From: Pseudomonas campi
GTDB lineage: Bacteria; Pseudomonadota; Gammaproteobacteria; Pseudomonadales; Pseudomonadaceae
Length of the DNA: 64,000 bases
Reading direction: 5' to 3'
Assembly: GCF_013200955.2 (NCBI RefSeq)
Contig: NZ_CP053697.2
Span: forward strand, 3,286,001-3,350,000
The notes beneath the pieces were generated by a model. It did no database searches, was not told where the DNA came from, and was given only the letters and a program-made list of their open reading frames with translations. Position 1 is the stretch's first letter. Each line of letters starts with the position of its first letter. Below, piece by piece: positions 49,160-63,674 of this stretch. The position numbers were made by a program, and so were the translations under genes.

Positions 49160-49570
49160 ATGAACATCGGCCAAGCAGCAAAACACAGCGGTCTTACCGC
49201 CAAGATGATCCGCTACTACGAGTCCATCGGCCTGCTGCGCCCGGCCGGGCGCAGTGACAGCGGCTACCGCCTGTACGGCGCACAGGACCTGCATGTGCTG
49301 GCATTCATCAAGCGCTCGCGCGACCTCGGTTTCTCCCTGGAGGAAGTCGGCAAGCTGCTGACCCTGTGGCAGGACCGCCAGCGCGCCAGCGCCGACGTGA
49401 AGGCCCTGGCGCTACGCCATATCGATGAACTGAACCGCAAGATTGTGGAGCTGAGCGCCCTACGCGACACCCTTGGCGAGCTGGTCGAGCATTGCCAGGG
49501 CGACCACCGACCGGACTGCCCGATCCTGCGGGATCTGGAGGCGGGCTGCTGCAGTGGGCACAACGGCTAA
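49160..49570 (+). CDS. cueR: CueR-type Cu(I)-responsive MerR family regulator
   Basis: 136 residues. The MerR winged helix is MNIGQAAKHSGLTAKMIRYYESIGLL. The metal loop holds Cys in HCQGDHRPDCPI, two cysteines with the spacing used by CueR for Cu(I), and a Cys/His tail (CCSGHNG). It activates copA when copper rises. Confidence 0.92.
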   Translation: MNIGQAAKHSGLTAKMIRYYESIGLLRPAGRSDSGYRLYGAQDLHVLAFIKRSRDLGFSLEEVGKLLTLWQDRQRASADVKALALRHIDELNRKIVELSALRDTLGELVEHCQGDHRPDCPILRDLEAGCCSGHNG

Positions 49571-49781
49571 ACGCCAATGATCATCCAAAGCATATGCAAA
49601 TATATCTCTAGCGATATAAATTCTTATTTACGATAAGTTTACATCCCCTTACACTCGCGCCGCCGCATCCGCACCCCAATCAACCGATTGCCCTCATGGA
49701 CGAGCAAGAGGAGCGGCGCACCCGCGCATACCGCGGGGCAGAACGAAACATCTGCCAGAACTCGTCTAGGGGACACACCAC

Positions 49782-51971
49782 ATGCATCGCCATCATCTGT
49801 CGCCGCTGGCCGCCGCCATCGCGGTCGGCCTGTGCTTCGCCCACACCGCCTACGCCGACGACACCCAGACCGCCGCGGAGCCGACTGATGGCACCGTGCA
49901 GCTGCAGGCCACTCAGGTCGACGCGCAAGGCCTCAAGGGCCAGGCCACCACCGAAGGCACCCAGTCCTACACCACCGGCGCCATGACCACCGGCACCAAG
50001 CTGCCGCTGTCGATCCGCGAGACCCCGCAGTCGGTGAGCGTGATTACCCGTCAGCGCATCGAAGACCAGGGCATGGAAGACCTCAATGACGTGGTCAAGT
50101 ACACCCCCGGCCTGACCGTCAACCAGTACGGTCCGGCCCGCCAGAGCTACAAGGCGCGCGGCTTCGAAGTCGACAACATCATGTACGACGGCCTGCCAAC
50201 CAGCATCTCCACCTACACCCAGGACGTGATCTCCGCTGCCGACCTGGCCATGTACGACCGCGTCGAGATCGTCCGCGGCGCCACCGGCCTGATGCAGGGT
50301 GCCGGCAACCCGGCCGCCGCCATCAACCTGGTGCGCAAGCGTCCGACCGCCACGCCGCAGGCCAGCATCAGCGGCAGCGCCGGTTCCTGGGACACCTACC
50401 GCACCGAAGTCGACGTTTCCGGCCCGCTGAACAGCGAAGGCACCATTCGCGGTCGCGCCGTGACCGCCTACCAAACCAACGGTAGCTTCCAGGACTACGT
50501 CAGCGGCGAGCGCGGCCTGCTCTATGCCATCACCGAAATGGACGTGACCGACGCCACCACCCTGACGGTCGGCGCCTCGTACCAGAACGACAACAAGAAC
50601 GACAACTGGGTCGGCCTGCCGAGCAAGCCAGGCGGCGAGGATCTCGGTTTCGACCGCGACACCTACTACGGTGCCGACTGGTCCTACTGGGATACCAAGA
50701 CCACCCAGCTGTTCAGCGACATCGAGCACCGCTTCGACAACGATTGGAAGCTGAAGCTGGCGATGAACAAGATGTGGGGGCGCATCCACATGCTGGGCAT
50801 GTACAACAGCTGCTACTACACCGCCTGCGACACCATCGACCAGGGTGGCGGCCAGTACGTCTACACCGACGACCACAGCAGCTACGACGCGGTCGCCTCC
50901 GGCCCGTTCCAACTGCTCGGCCGCGAGCATGAGCTGGTCGTCGGCACCAGCTACCGCGAAGAAGCCTTCGACGGCCATGGCGGCTGGGGCGATGTCCTCT
51001 ACTCGGACGGTAGCGGCGCGGCCGTTGGCTTCGACCCGGATGACTGGGACCCGAGCAACACCGACAAGCCGAGCTACAACATGCGCCTGTGGGGTCTGAA
51101 GACCGACGAAACCCAGACAGGCACTTACGTCACCAGCCGCTTCAACGTCGCCGATCCGCTGAAGGTAATCGTCGGTGCCCGTCTCGATTGGCACGAGTTC
51201 GCCACCGAGACCTCCAGCTACAAGGTCACCCGCAACCTGACCCGCTACGCCGGGGTGATCTACGACCTGAACGAGACCTACTCGGTCTACACCAGCTACA
51301 CCGACATTTTCAAACCGCAGCAGGCCCTCGACGCCAGCGGCAGCGTGCTCAAGCCAATCGAAGGTGAGAACTACGAGATCGGCCTCAAGGGCGAGTACCT
51401 GGACGGCGCGGTGAATGCCACCGTAGCGCTGTTCCAGGTCGACCAGCTGAATCGCGCCGTCGAAGACACCAGCGGCCCGACCCCGTGCCCAAGCAACCCG
51501 ACTTCGCCTTACTGCCAGCGTGCATCAGGCAAGGTGCGCAGCCAGGGTCTCGACTTCGAAGTCAGCGGTGCGCTGACCGAGAACTGGAACGCCAGCGCGT
51601 CGTACACCTATGTCGAAGCCAAGTACAAGCAGGATGCCAACGAGGACAACGAAGGCGAATACTTCGATCCGACCATCCCGCGTCATCTGTACAAGCTGGC
51701 CACCGTCTACAACCTGCCGGGCGAACTGCACCAGTGGCGCGTCGGTGGCGACGTGATCAGCCAGAGCTCAACCGAGAGCCCGGAAGGCTACGAGCAGGAG
51801 GACTACTCCCTGGTCGGCCTGATGGTGGGCTACAAGGTCAACGAGCACATCGACACCCGCGTCAACATCAACAACCTGTTCGACAAGCACTATTACAGTG
51901 GCATCGACTTCGGCAACTTGAACTACGGCGCGCCGCGCAACGCCATGCTCAGCGTGAAGTGGACGCTGTAA
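49782..51971 (+). CDS. TonB-dependent siderophore receptor
   Basis: 729 residues. The signal peptide ends at HTAYA. There is no N-terminal signalling (STN) domain; the plug begins near LPLSIRETPQSVSVITRQRIEDQG and includes RGFEVDNIMYDGLP and VEIVRGATGLMQGAGNPAAAINLVRKRPT. The barrel ends in NYGAPRNAMLSVKWTL. FpvA/FhuE-like text suggests a hydroxamate-type ferric siderophore. The 210-base upstream gap is AT-rich (49590-49645), as expected for a Fur promoter, but no confident Fur box was read. AGGGG precedes ATG 49782. Confidence 0.92.
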   Translation: MHRHHLSPLAAAIAVGLCFAHTAYADDTQTAAEPTDGTVQLQATQVDAQGLKGQATTEGTQSYTTGAMTTGTKLPLSIRETPQSVSVITRQRIEDQGMEDLNDVVKYTPGLTVNQYGPARQSYKARGFEVDNIMYDGLPTSISTYTQDVISAADLAMYDRVEIVRGATGLMQGAGNPAAAINLVRKRPTATPQASISGSAGSWDTYRTEVDVSGPLNSEGTIRGRAVTAYQTNGSFQDYVSGERGLLYAITEMDVTDATTLTVGASYQNDNKNDNWVGLPSKPGGEDLGFDRDTYYGADWSYWDTKTTQLFSDIEHRFDNDWKLKLAMNKMWGRIHMLGMYNSCYYTACDTIDQGGGQYVYTDDHSSYDAVASGPFQLLGREHELVVGTSYREEAFDGHGGWGDVLYSDGSGAAVGFDPDDWDPSNTDKPSYNMRLWGLKTDETQTGTYVTSRFNVADPLKVIVGARLDWHEFATETSSYKVTRNLTRYAGVIYDLNETYSVYTSYTDIFKPQQALDASGSVLKPIEGENYEIGLKGEYLDGAVNATVALFQVDQLNRAVEDTSGPTPCPSNPTSPYCQRASGKVRSQGLDFEVSGALTENWNASASYTYVEAKYKQDANEDNEGEYFDPTIPRHLYKLATVYNLPGELHQWRVGGDVISQSSTESPEGYEQEDYSLVGLMVGYKVNEHIDTRVNINNLFDKHYYSGIDFGNLNYGAPRNAMLSVKWTL

Positions 51972-52002
51972 CTAACCTGCCCACATAACAACTAGATGGA
52001 TA

Positions 52003-52032
52003 GAGAAAAGGGAGCCCGGGCTCCCTTTTCTC
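52003..52032 (+). terminator. Strong hairpin terminator after the receptor gene
   Basis: GAGAAAAGGGAGCCC directly followed by its perfect inverse GGGCTCCCTTTTCTC. The plus-strand arm ends with a TTTT run. Confidence 0.85.
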
Positions 52033-52219
52033 ATGCTTGACGCCAGGAAAACTCAACAGCAGACACCTACCCAAGCTGGGCTCGCAAAACGCCTCGCGCT
52101 GCCAATACTCCCCATCTACATCATGGCCGCCCCATCCGTCGGCAGAACAGCATTGGTGGGCCTCGACCCCGGTGTTATCCTGCCGCGAAGCTAAAAAATG
52201 ACTGCAAGGGAGTTCGGCA

Positions 52220-52981
52220 ATGCTGGTGTGGGAAGGCAACCGATTCAGTATCGGAGATCGCAAGTTCCAGATCATGGTCGAACTTACCGACCTATACACC
52301 CTAAAGAATCAGGATGGTTTCATTCTCGGCAAACCTCGCCGCTACCTCGACAAATACTGTGAGCATCTGGCCGGCAAGACATTCCAGAACATTTTTGAAC
52401 TCGGCATATTCAGGGGAGGAAGCACCATTTTTCTCAATGAAATGTTCAAACCGGAAAAACTGGTAGCCATCGACTTCAATAGCCAACCTGTCGGGATTCT
52501 CAACAGATACGCTCAAGAGCCTGGAAACAGTGGTGCGGTACTGCCTTTCTATGGTGTCGACCAGAGTGATGTGAGCCGACTCTCCGATATCTACCATGAG
52601 ACTTTCGGAAGTGCACCACTCGATCTGGTAGTGGATGACGCGTCGCATTTTCTTGATGAAACGCGCGCCTCTTTCAACTTCCTTTTTCCCAAACTACGCG
52701 CCGGCGGTACCTACATCATTGAAGACTGGGCTTGGGCGCATCAGGCTTGTGACTTCAAGGGACTGAATGAAGGTTTTGCAGAGAAGCCATCCATGGCCAA
52801 CCTGATCATCGACATCGTCCTGGCATCAGTAGCGGCACCTGGGCTCTTCGATGAAGTGAGCATCAATGATGGCTTCGTGATGGTGACAAAAGGCGCAACC
52901 CCCATCGACGGAGAGTTCGACATCCGCGCCTATAACTTCCACCGAGGGCAGGTCATGGGTCAGCAGGACTACTTCGCATGA
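52220..52981 (+). CDS. Class I SAM-dependent methyltransferase-like protein (CmcI-like)
   Basis: 253 residues. Motif I region is IFELGIFRGGSTIFLNEMF followed by LVAIDFN; then LDLVVDDASHFLDETRASFNFLFPKLRAGGTYIIEDWAW is close to CmcI/macrocin-O-methyltransferase-like proteins. Target unknown. Codon use is less GC-biased than in flanking genes and no partner gene is adjacent, which hints at transfer. GGGAG is eight bases before ATG 52220. Confidence 0.78.
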   Translation: MLVWEGNRFSIGDRKFQIMVELTDLYTLKNQDGFILGKPRRYLDKYCEHLAGKTFQNIFELGIFRGGSTIFLNEMFKPEKLVAIDFNSQPVGILNRYAQEPGNSGAVLPFYGVDQSDVSRLSDIYHETFGSAPLDLVVDDASHFLDETRASFNFLFPKLRAGGTYIIEDWAWAHQACDFKGLNEGFAEKPSMANLIIDIVLASVAAPGLFDEVSINDGFVMVTKGATPIDGEFDIRAYNFHRGQVMGQQDYFA

Positions 52982-53002
52982 AACCTGCCGCCTAGCCAGC
53001 TT

Positions 53003-53467
53003 TCAGGCCTGCGATTGCAGGTAGTTCTGCAGGCCGACGCGGTCGATCAGGCCGAGCTGCTGTTCCAGCCAGTAGGCGTGGTCTTCCTCGGTGTCTTTCA
53101 GCTGCAGGCCGAGCATGTCGCGGCTGATGTAGTCCTTGTGTTTCTCGCACAGGGTCATGCCCTTGCTCAGGGCTTCGCGCACCTCGTATTCCAGCTTGAG
53201 GTCGGCACGCAGCATGTCCGGCACGGTGGCGCCCGGCTGGATCGCCTTGGGCGTCATGTCCGGGGTGGCTTCGAGAAACAGGATGCGTTGCAGCAGGGCA
53301 TCGGCGTGTTCGGTCTCCTCCTCCATCTCGTGGTTGAGGCGTTCGTAGAGCTTGCTGAAGCCCCAGTCCTGATACATGCGCGAATGCAGGAAATACTGGT
53401 CGCGGGCGGCAAGCTCGCCGCGCAGCAGATCCTTGAGATATTCGACGACTTCAGCCTGGCCTTGCAT
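53003..53467 (-). CDS. bfrA: Bacterioferritin-like iron-storage protein (BfrA/FtnA type)
   Basis: 154 residues. Diiron ligands occur in [30 protein letters not shown] and [18 protein letters not shown]. Aligned with heme-binding BfrB, the heme-ligand Met52 position is Thr here (EEETEHAD versus IDEMKHAD), so it probably does not bind heme, like the P. aeruginosa protein known as FtnA (formerly BfrA). AAGGA lies seven bases before ATG 53467. Confidence 0.88.
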   Translation of the reverse strand: MQGQAEVVEYLKDLLRGELAARDQYFLHSRMYQDWGFSKLYERLNHEMEEETEHADALLQRILFLEATPDMTPKAIQPGATVPDMLRADLKLEYEVREALSKGMTLCEKHKDYISRDMLGLQLKDTEEDHAYWLEQQLGLIDRVGLQNYLQSQA

Positions 53468-53589
53468 GGGAATGTCCTTCACGAAACAGCGGATCAGGAG
53501 AGAAGCTTCGACCCTGTTCGAGCAATGGTCAAGCCTGTAAATGCCCCAGCTAACGGAGCGATTCGTATTTCGCCAAAGCCGCATGGCAG

Positions 53590-54474
53590 CTAGGCTGCAG
53601 GGCTTTTTGCGAAGCCCGGAAAAGACCGTGGCAGGACCGTAATGGCCAGGCCGCCGAACACCAGCAAACAGGCCAGCCAGCCCAGCACCGTGAGCGACTC
53701 ACCGAGCAGCAACCAGCCGGCCAGCAGCCCCGATACCGGCACCGCCAGGGCAAAAGGTGCAACCAGGCTGGCCGGGTAACGGCGCAGCAGGAAACTCCAG
53801 ATGGCGAAGCCGATGGTGGTGGCGAGGAAGGCGATATACAGCAACGCGCCGACACCGCTCCAGCTGGCCTGGGTCAACGCCGTAGTGATCGCCTGCGGCC
53901 CCTCGAACAGGTAGGACAGGCCCAGCAGCGGCAGCACCGGCACCAGGCTGACCCAGCAGATAAGGCGCAGCATGTCGCTGGCGCCGGAGCGTTTGGTGGC
54001 GATATTGGCGCAGGCCCAGGCCAGCGCGGCGGCGACCACCAAAGCGAAAGCCAGCAGGCTGTTACCCAGCGGCCGCTGCCAGCCGATCAACAGCAGGCCA
54101 GCCGCCGCCAACAGCAAGCCGAACAGCGCCCGCGCCGTGGGCCGCTCGCCCAGCAGCAGGGCGGCGATCAGCACGGTGAAGAACACCTGGCTCTGCAGCA
54201 CCAGCGACGACAGCCCGGCCGGCATGCCCAGGTACATGCCGACGAACAACAGGCCGAACTTGAGCACCCCGAGCAACAGGCCGATCTGCACGATGCGCCA
54301 CCACGGCGCCGGCAGCGGGCCACGCAGGAACAACAACGGCAACGCCGCCAGGGCGAAGCGCAGGGCGCAGAACAGCAGCGGCGGAAAGTCCTGCAGACCG
54401 ACCTTGATCACCACGAAATTGACGCCCCAGATCAGGGTAACCAGCAGGGCCAGGAGGATATGCGGCACAGACAT
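53590..54474 (-). CDS. eamA: EamA/DMT family transporter
   Basis: 294 residues, ten membrane helices in two EamA repeats: [34 protein letters not shown] and, after residue 145, [15 protein letters not shown] with [15 protein letters not shown]. Substrates of EamA relatives include O-acetylserine and cysteine; none can be deduced here. GGAG precedes ATG 54474. Confidence 0.88.
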   Translation of the reverse strand: MSVPHILLALLVTLIWGVNFVVIKVGLQDFPPLLFCALRFALAALPLLFLRGPLPAPWWRIVQIGLLLGVLKFGLLFVGMYLGMPAGLSSLVLQSQVFFTVLIAALLLGERPTARALFGLLLAAAGLLLIGWQRPLGNSLLAFALVVAAALAWACANIATKRSGASDMLRLICWVSLVPVLPLLGLSYLFEGPQAITTALTQASWSGVGALLYIAFLATTIGFAIWSFLLRRYPASLVAPFALAVPVSGLLAGWLLLGESLTVLGWLACLLVFGGLAITVLPRSFPGFAKSPAA

Positions 54475-54609
54475 GGCGGAGCTCCGAACAAACTCCCCGC
54501 ACACTAGCAGTTGCCGTAAGCCGTGCAGCGATACAGTTGCCGAGTAACAGCATGCTGGCGATCACGCAAAGCGCGGGGCGATTCATACTCCCCTCTCCCC
54601 TCTCCCCAG

Positions 54610-54633
54610 CCCTCTCCCGTAAACGGGAGAGGG
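54610..54633. repeat. Palindrome of the CCCTCTCCCG type
   Basis: CCCTCTCCCG, TAAA, CGGGAGAGGG. Same family as the second palindrome in the block at 40217. It lies in the 480-base gap 54475-54956, which holds only repeats and a terminator. Confidence 0.8.
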
Positions 54634-54674
54634 AGCAAAGCGGGCGGCACATCGGTGAAGGGCTACCAGTTGTT

Positions 54675-54733
54675 GTAGCCCGGATGCAATCTGGGAAACA
54701 GGCAGCTCCGCTCCCGGATTGCATCCGGGCTAC
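54675..54733. repeat. REP palindrome, type 1
   Basis: Same element as at 27339, with one mismatch in the left arm (ATCTGGG). Confidence 0.9.
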
Positions 54734-54785
54734 GGCTGGCTGAAAAGCCCGTGGCAACGGTAGGGGCAGGTAAAGCATCCAGACC

Positions 54786-54851
54786 GTAGGAGCGAGCTCT
54801 GCTCGCGAAGCTTTCGAGGGTGCCCAGTTCGCGAGCAGAGCTCGCTCCTAC
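54786..54851. repeat. REP palindrome, type 2
   Basis: Same element as at 45784-45849, with similar flanking sequence (AGCAT/AGCA...CAGACC before it and TGCCCTGCGCAGAAAAAA after it). Confidence 0.9.
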
Positions 54852-54867
54852 AGTTTGCCCTGCGCAG

Positions 54868-54904
54868 AAAAAACGCCGCAATTCCTGGGCGAAATTGCGG
54901 CGTT
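54868..54904 (-). terminator. Hairpin terminator of the RIO-kinase gene
   Basis: AACGCCGCAATT and AATTGCGGCGTT form a perfect 12-bp stem. Read on the minus strand a T-run follows. Part of the module also present at 45866. Confidence 0.85.
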
Positions 54905-54956
54905 ATCTTCAGCGAACAGCATCAGGCTATGGAGCGGGCGTTTTCCTGTGCAGCAA

Positions 54957-55844
54957 TCAGCTGGCCCAGGGCGGTGGCGGGGGCTCGTCGCGCGGGGCGT
55001 CTTCGGCGTTGCGCAGGGCTTCCAGGCGCGCCTGTTCGGCCAGGGCGGCCTTGATCTCGCGCATCACTGCCTCGACGTCGGCCTCTTCTTCCGGCTCGTC
55101 GAACTCGCCGGTCAGCGGGCTTTCCGGGGTCAGCTCGCCGGCCTCGAACAACGCCCACATTTCCTTGGCGTACTTGGTGTAGAGCAGCTCGGGGGCGAAC
55201 TGACCGAAGTACTCGGCCATGTTGCGCACATCGCGTTCGAGCATGCTGAAGGCATGGTTGTTCGCCGCCGCGTCCACCGCCTGCGGCAGGTCGATGATCA
55301 CCGGGCCTTCCGGGCCGAGCAGCACGTTGAATTCGGAAAGATCGCCATGCACCAGACCGGCGCACAGCATCTTGACGATTTCGCCGATCATGAACGCGTG
55401 AAATTCGCGAGCATCGTCAGGCAACAGATCGACATCGTTCAGGCGCGGAGCGACATCGCCGCTGCCGTCGCCGACCAGCTCCATGAGCAGCACACCATCC
55501 ATGTAGTCGTAGGGCGTGGGCACCCGCACACCGGCGGCAGCCAGACGGAACAGGGCGGCCACTTCGGCGTTCTGCCAGGCCTCTTCCTGCTCCTTGCGGC
55601 CATGCTTGCTGCCCTTGGCCATGGCGCGGGCGTCGCGGCTGTTGCGGGTCTTGCGGCCTTCCTGGTACTCGGCGGCCTGGCGGAAGCCGCGCTTGTTGGC
55701 TTCCTTGTAGACCTTGGCGCAGCGCAATTCGCTGCCGCAGCGCACGACATACACGGCGGCTTCCTTGCCGCTCATCAGCGGACGGATCACCTCGTCGATC
55801 AAACCATCTTCAAGCACGGGTTCCAGGCGTTTCGGGGTCTTCAT
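54957..55844 (-). CDS. RIO-type serine protein kinase
   Basis: 295 residues. ATP-loop MSGKEAAVYVV with Lys in CAKVYK, catalytic loop LVHGDLSEFN, metal-binding IIDLPQ. The C-terminal tail is acidic, then Pro-rich (DEPPPPPWAS). Matches the bacterial RIO family (P. aeruginosa PA4780 as I recall). Substrates unknown. Confidence 0.88.
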   Translation of the reverse strand: MKTPKRLEPVLEDGLIDEVIRPLMSGKEAAVYVVRCGSELRCAKVYKEANKRGFRQAAEYQEGRKTRNSRDARAMAKGSKHGRKEQEEAWQNAEVAALFRLAAAGVRVPTPYDYMDGVLLMELVGDGSGDVAPRLNDVDLLPDDAREFHAFMIGEIVKMLCAGLVHGDLSEFNVLLGPEGPVIIDLPQAVDAAANNHAFSMLERDVRNMAEYFGQFAPELLYTKYAKEMWALFEAGELTPESPLTGEFDEPEEEADVEAVMREIKAALAEQARLEALRNAEDAPRDEPPPPPWAS

Positions 55845-56069
55845 TGCGCGGGCTAAGGGTCCTGTCGAAAAAGGCTGGAGGAAATGCTGCCGTTATACGG
55901 CAATCCGGCGGTCTCGCCCAGATTAGGGTCTGTTCTCGTTTCGTTCCCGGGCGCGAGGCAAGCCATTCTGGCACGCCGCCAGGCCGCGCGCGCCAGGGGC
56001 CGGGAAACCTGGCGATAGCAATGGGCCATCGTCTAAGCTTGAGCCTTTGCACCATTGCCAGCGCGCCTT

Positions 56070-58748
56070 ATGCCCCTCAACCTCGACAGGATCATCCACC
56101 GCCAACACGGTCTGCAGCAGCGGCGTATCAGCCGCACCTTTGCCATCAGCGTCGCCCTGGCACTGCTGCTGAGCGTAGGCTTCAGCGGCTGGAGCATTCT
56201 GCGTGACTACCAGAGCAACCGAGACCAGCACCGCCACAGCATGACCGCGCTGTCGCGGGCCCTGGAGGGTTACACCAGCGCCCTGCTGCTGCAAAGCTAC
56301 GAGAGCATTCGCGTGGCCGGCCAGAACCTGGCGCAGCAGGGCGTGCGCCGCACCGACGCCGAGTCCATTTATGCCGCGCTGCGCGATGCCATGCGCTATG
56401 ACCCGGTCTCCAGCTACCTGTATGCGCGCGTCGAGGGCGCGCTGTTCATCATCGATATCAACGGCCAGCCCGCACACGGCCTGCCCCTGCACGAATCCCT
56501 GCAGCAGCTGCACAGCACCCCGCTCAACGGCCCGTTGCACAGTCCCCTGCACAACCCGCTGCGCATCAATGGACAGTCGGGTTTCCTGCTGCCGCTGACT
56601 CTCGAGGTGCAAGCCACAGGCGCCGCGCCGCTGCAGTTAGGGGCGCTGCTGGCGACGGACAGATTCGCCAACCTCATCGAACACCTGGGACTGCAACATG
56701 GCATGAATGGCGGCCTGCTTTCCGCCCAGGGGGTGATTCTCTACCGTACGCCCTATCCCGAGCGTTATATCGGCCAATCACTGCCGGTAGAGTCGCTGCT
56801 GCTCAAGCCCAACCCGCAACAGATCTCCAGCTTCGTCGAAACCCCCAGCATTGCGGGCGAGCCATCGCTGTATGTGATCACCCCTTCGCCACGCTTCCCC
56901 CTGGCTGCCGTCATTGGCGAGACCCGCAGCAGTTTCTACGGCCCCTGGCTGCGCCGCAGCGGCCTGACCCTGACTCTGCTGGCCGCCAGCCTGCTGCTGC
57001 TCGCCCTGGCCGCCACGCTGCTGCAACGCCTGATCCGCCAGCTCAGCCAGGACGAAGATTTCTACCGGCGCCTGTTCACCGATGTCACCGACGGCCTGCT
57101 GCTGACCGATAGCGATGGCAAGATCCTCACGGCCAACCCGGTCGTCGCACGGATGTTCGGCCTCAGCGCGGCCGAGACCCTGAGCGGGCGCCGGCCCTCG
57201 ACGCTGTCACCCGAGCAGCAACCCGACGGCAGCCTGTCGACTCAACGTGCCGGCCGGCTGTTCGACAACATACTGGCCGGGCAGGAGCAGCAATTCGAGT
57301 GGCAATTCCAGCGCTTGGACAACGGCGAGCCGTTCGATTGCGAAGTGCGCATATCGCTGTTCCGCTGGCGCGACCGCGACCTGCTGCTGGGCGTGCTGCA
57401 TGACATCACCGAACGCAAGCGCTACCTGGTCGAGCAGGAATTTCTCGCCAGCCACGACAGCCTCACCCGTCTGCCCAACCGCTACTGGCTCAACCGCCAT
57501 ATCGAGCAGCGCCTGAACGCCGCCGATGCCCAGCCCTTTGCCGTACTGTTGCTGGACATGAACCGCTTCAAGGAGGTCAACGACACCCTGGGCCATCAGC
57601 ATGGCGACCAGGTGCTGACCGAACTGGGGCAACGCCTGCAGCACTGGCTGCACGAGCAGAACGCCGAAATCGCCCGCCTGGGTGGCGACGAGATGGCGGT
57701 GGTTTCCGCGCACCTGGCCGACCAGGCGGCACTCACCGGCCTGTGCAACGGTATCGCCCAGATCATCGCCCGCCCCCTGCAGGTGGATGGTATCCACCTG
57801 GAGCTCAGCGCCAGCATCGGCGTGGCGCTGTTCCCCGAGCACGCCCAGACCAGCCATGGCCTGCTGCGCTGCGCCGACATTGCCATGTACCAGGCCAAGC
57901 GCGAGCGCCGTGAATTCGTCGTCTACCACAGCGACAGCGACAACCACACCCCCGAGCGCCTGGCCCTGCACACCCAGCTCAGTCGGGCGATCCGCGAGAA
58001 TAGCCTGACCCTGCACTATCAACCGAAGATCCGCCTGAGCGACCGCCAGGTGGTCGGTTTCGAGGCCCTGCTACGCTGGCCACACCCGGAAAAAGGCATG
58101 ATCCCGCCAGGCGATTTCATTCCCCTGGCGGAAAATACCGAGCTGATTCACCCACTCACCCATTGGGTCCTGGATGAAGCCCTCGGCCAGCTGCGCCGCT
58201 GGCAGGAACAAGGCCTGGGCACCTGCCTGGCAGTCAACATCAGCCCGCACAACCTGCTCAACCCCGGCTTCACCGAAGAACTGCGCGAGCTGCTCGCCAG
58301 CCACCAGGTCGCTGCCGAATGGCTGGAACTGGAAGTCACCGAAGGCGCCCTGATGGCCGACCCGGAGCGGGCCCTGCACAGCCTGCTGGCCATCCGCGAG
58401 CTGGGCGTAACCCTGTCGATCGATGATTTCGGCACCGGCTACTCGTCGCTGGCCTACCTCAAGCGCCTGCCCACCCAGCTGCTGAAGATCGACCGCACCT
58501 TCGTTTCGGCCATGACCCACAACGCCTCCGACGCCATGATCGTGCAATCGACCTTGGCCCTGGCGCACAACTTCTCCATGCAGGTGGTGGCCGAAGGCGT
58601 GGAAGACGAGGCCACCGCCGCTGCCCTCAGCCGCCTGGGCTGTGATATTGCCCAGGGCTACTACTTCGGCCGGCCAATGCCCGCCGCCGAGGTGGAACGC
58701 TGGCGCACGGCCTATGACAAATCGCCCGACAAGAGCATGAGCCTGTAG
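56070..58748 (+). CDS. Membrane PAS-GGDEF-EAL protein
   Basis: 892 residues. Helix 1 (about 26-45), a periplasmic domain to about 305, helix 2 (LTLTLLAASLLLLALAATLL), PAS (about 330-445), GGDEF and EAL. The GGDEF signature is changed to GGDEM (RLGGDEMAVV). The EAL motif is intact (VGFEALLRW, DDFGTGYSSLAYLKRLP, EGVED). It is therefore more likely a c-di-GMP phosphodiesterase than a cyclase. ATG 56070 is chosen; a TTG at 56055 also lies in frame. The TAG stop is the edge of the following repeat. Confidence 0.9.
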   Translation: MPLNLDRIIHRQHGLQQRRISRTFAISVALALLLSVGFSGWSILRDYQSNRDQHRHSMTALSRALEGYTSALLLQSYESIRVAGQNLAQQGVRRTDAESIYAALRDAMRYDPVSSYLYARVEGALFIIDINGQPAHGLPLHESLQQLHSTPLNGPLHSPLHNPLRINGQSGFLLPLTLEVQATGAAPLQLGALLATDRFANLIEHLGLQHGMNGGLLSAQGVILYRTPYPERYIGQSLPVESLLLKPNPQQISSFVETPSIAGEPSLYVITPSPRFPLAAVIGETRSSFYGPWLRRSGLTLTLLAASLLLLALAATLLQRLIRQLSQDEDFYRRLFTDVTDGLLLTDSDGKILTANPVVARMFGLSAAETLSGRRPSTLSPEQQPDGSLSTQRAGRLFDNILAGQEQQFEWQFQRLDNGEPFDCEVRISLFRWRDRDLLLGVLHDITERKRYLVEQEFLASHDSLTRLPNRYWLNRHIEQRLNAADAQPFAVLLLDMNRFKEVNDTLGHQHGDQVLTELGQRLQHWLHEQNAEIARLGGDEMAVVSAHLADQAALTGLCNGIAQIIARPLQVDGIHLELSASIGVALFPEHAQTSHGLLRCADIAMYQAKRERREFVVYHSDSDNHTPERLALHTQLSRAIRENSLTLHYQPKIRLSDRQVVGFEALLRWPHPEKGMIPPGDFIPLAENTELIHPLTHWVLDEALGQLRRWQEQGLGTCLAVNISPHNLLNPGFTEELRELLASHQVAAEWLELEVTEGALMADPERALHSLLAIRELGVTLSIDDFGTGYSSLAYLKRLPTQLLKIDRTFVSAMTHNASDAMIVQSTLALAHNFSMQVVAEGVEDEATAAALSRLGCDIAQGYYFGRPMPAAEVERWRTAYDKSPDKSMSL

Positions 58749-58808
58749 GGTACGCCGGCGCGCACCCCAAACCCCATGCAGGCCTGCGGTGCACACGGCG
58801 CACCCTAC
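58745..58808. repeat. Palindromic repeat, GTAGGGTACGCC type
   Basis: GTAGGGTACGCCGGCGCGCA on the left and GTGCACACGGCGCACCCTAC on the right, loop containing ATGCAGGCCTGC. It supplies the stop codon of the GGDEF-EAL gene and abuts the stop of the HD-GYP gene. Confidence 0.8.
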
Positions 58809-59993
<1,185 letters not shown>

Positions 59994-60007
59994 TTACCTC
60001 TCCCAGT

Positions 60008-63514
<3,507 letters not shown>

Positions 63515-63674
63515 GGGCACCTTCCTTGCGCTGAACGGACTCGCCTTCAGCTTAGGGGCTGTTAGCGTTTTGTCGCGGCGCGCGCACGAGGTCAAAAACT
63601 TTGAAAGTCAGATGTGCATTGGCAGCCAGCGTCGACAGGCTGACAATCAGCCCATGCTTTTTGAGGACAGCGCC

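Noticed and set aside
49590..49645. Fur box upstream of the TonB-dependent receptor
   Set aside because: The region is AT-rich and plausible, but no 19-base site matches the consensus well enough to report.
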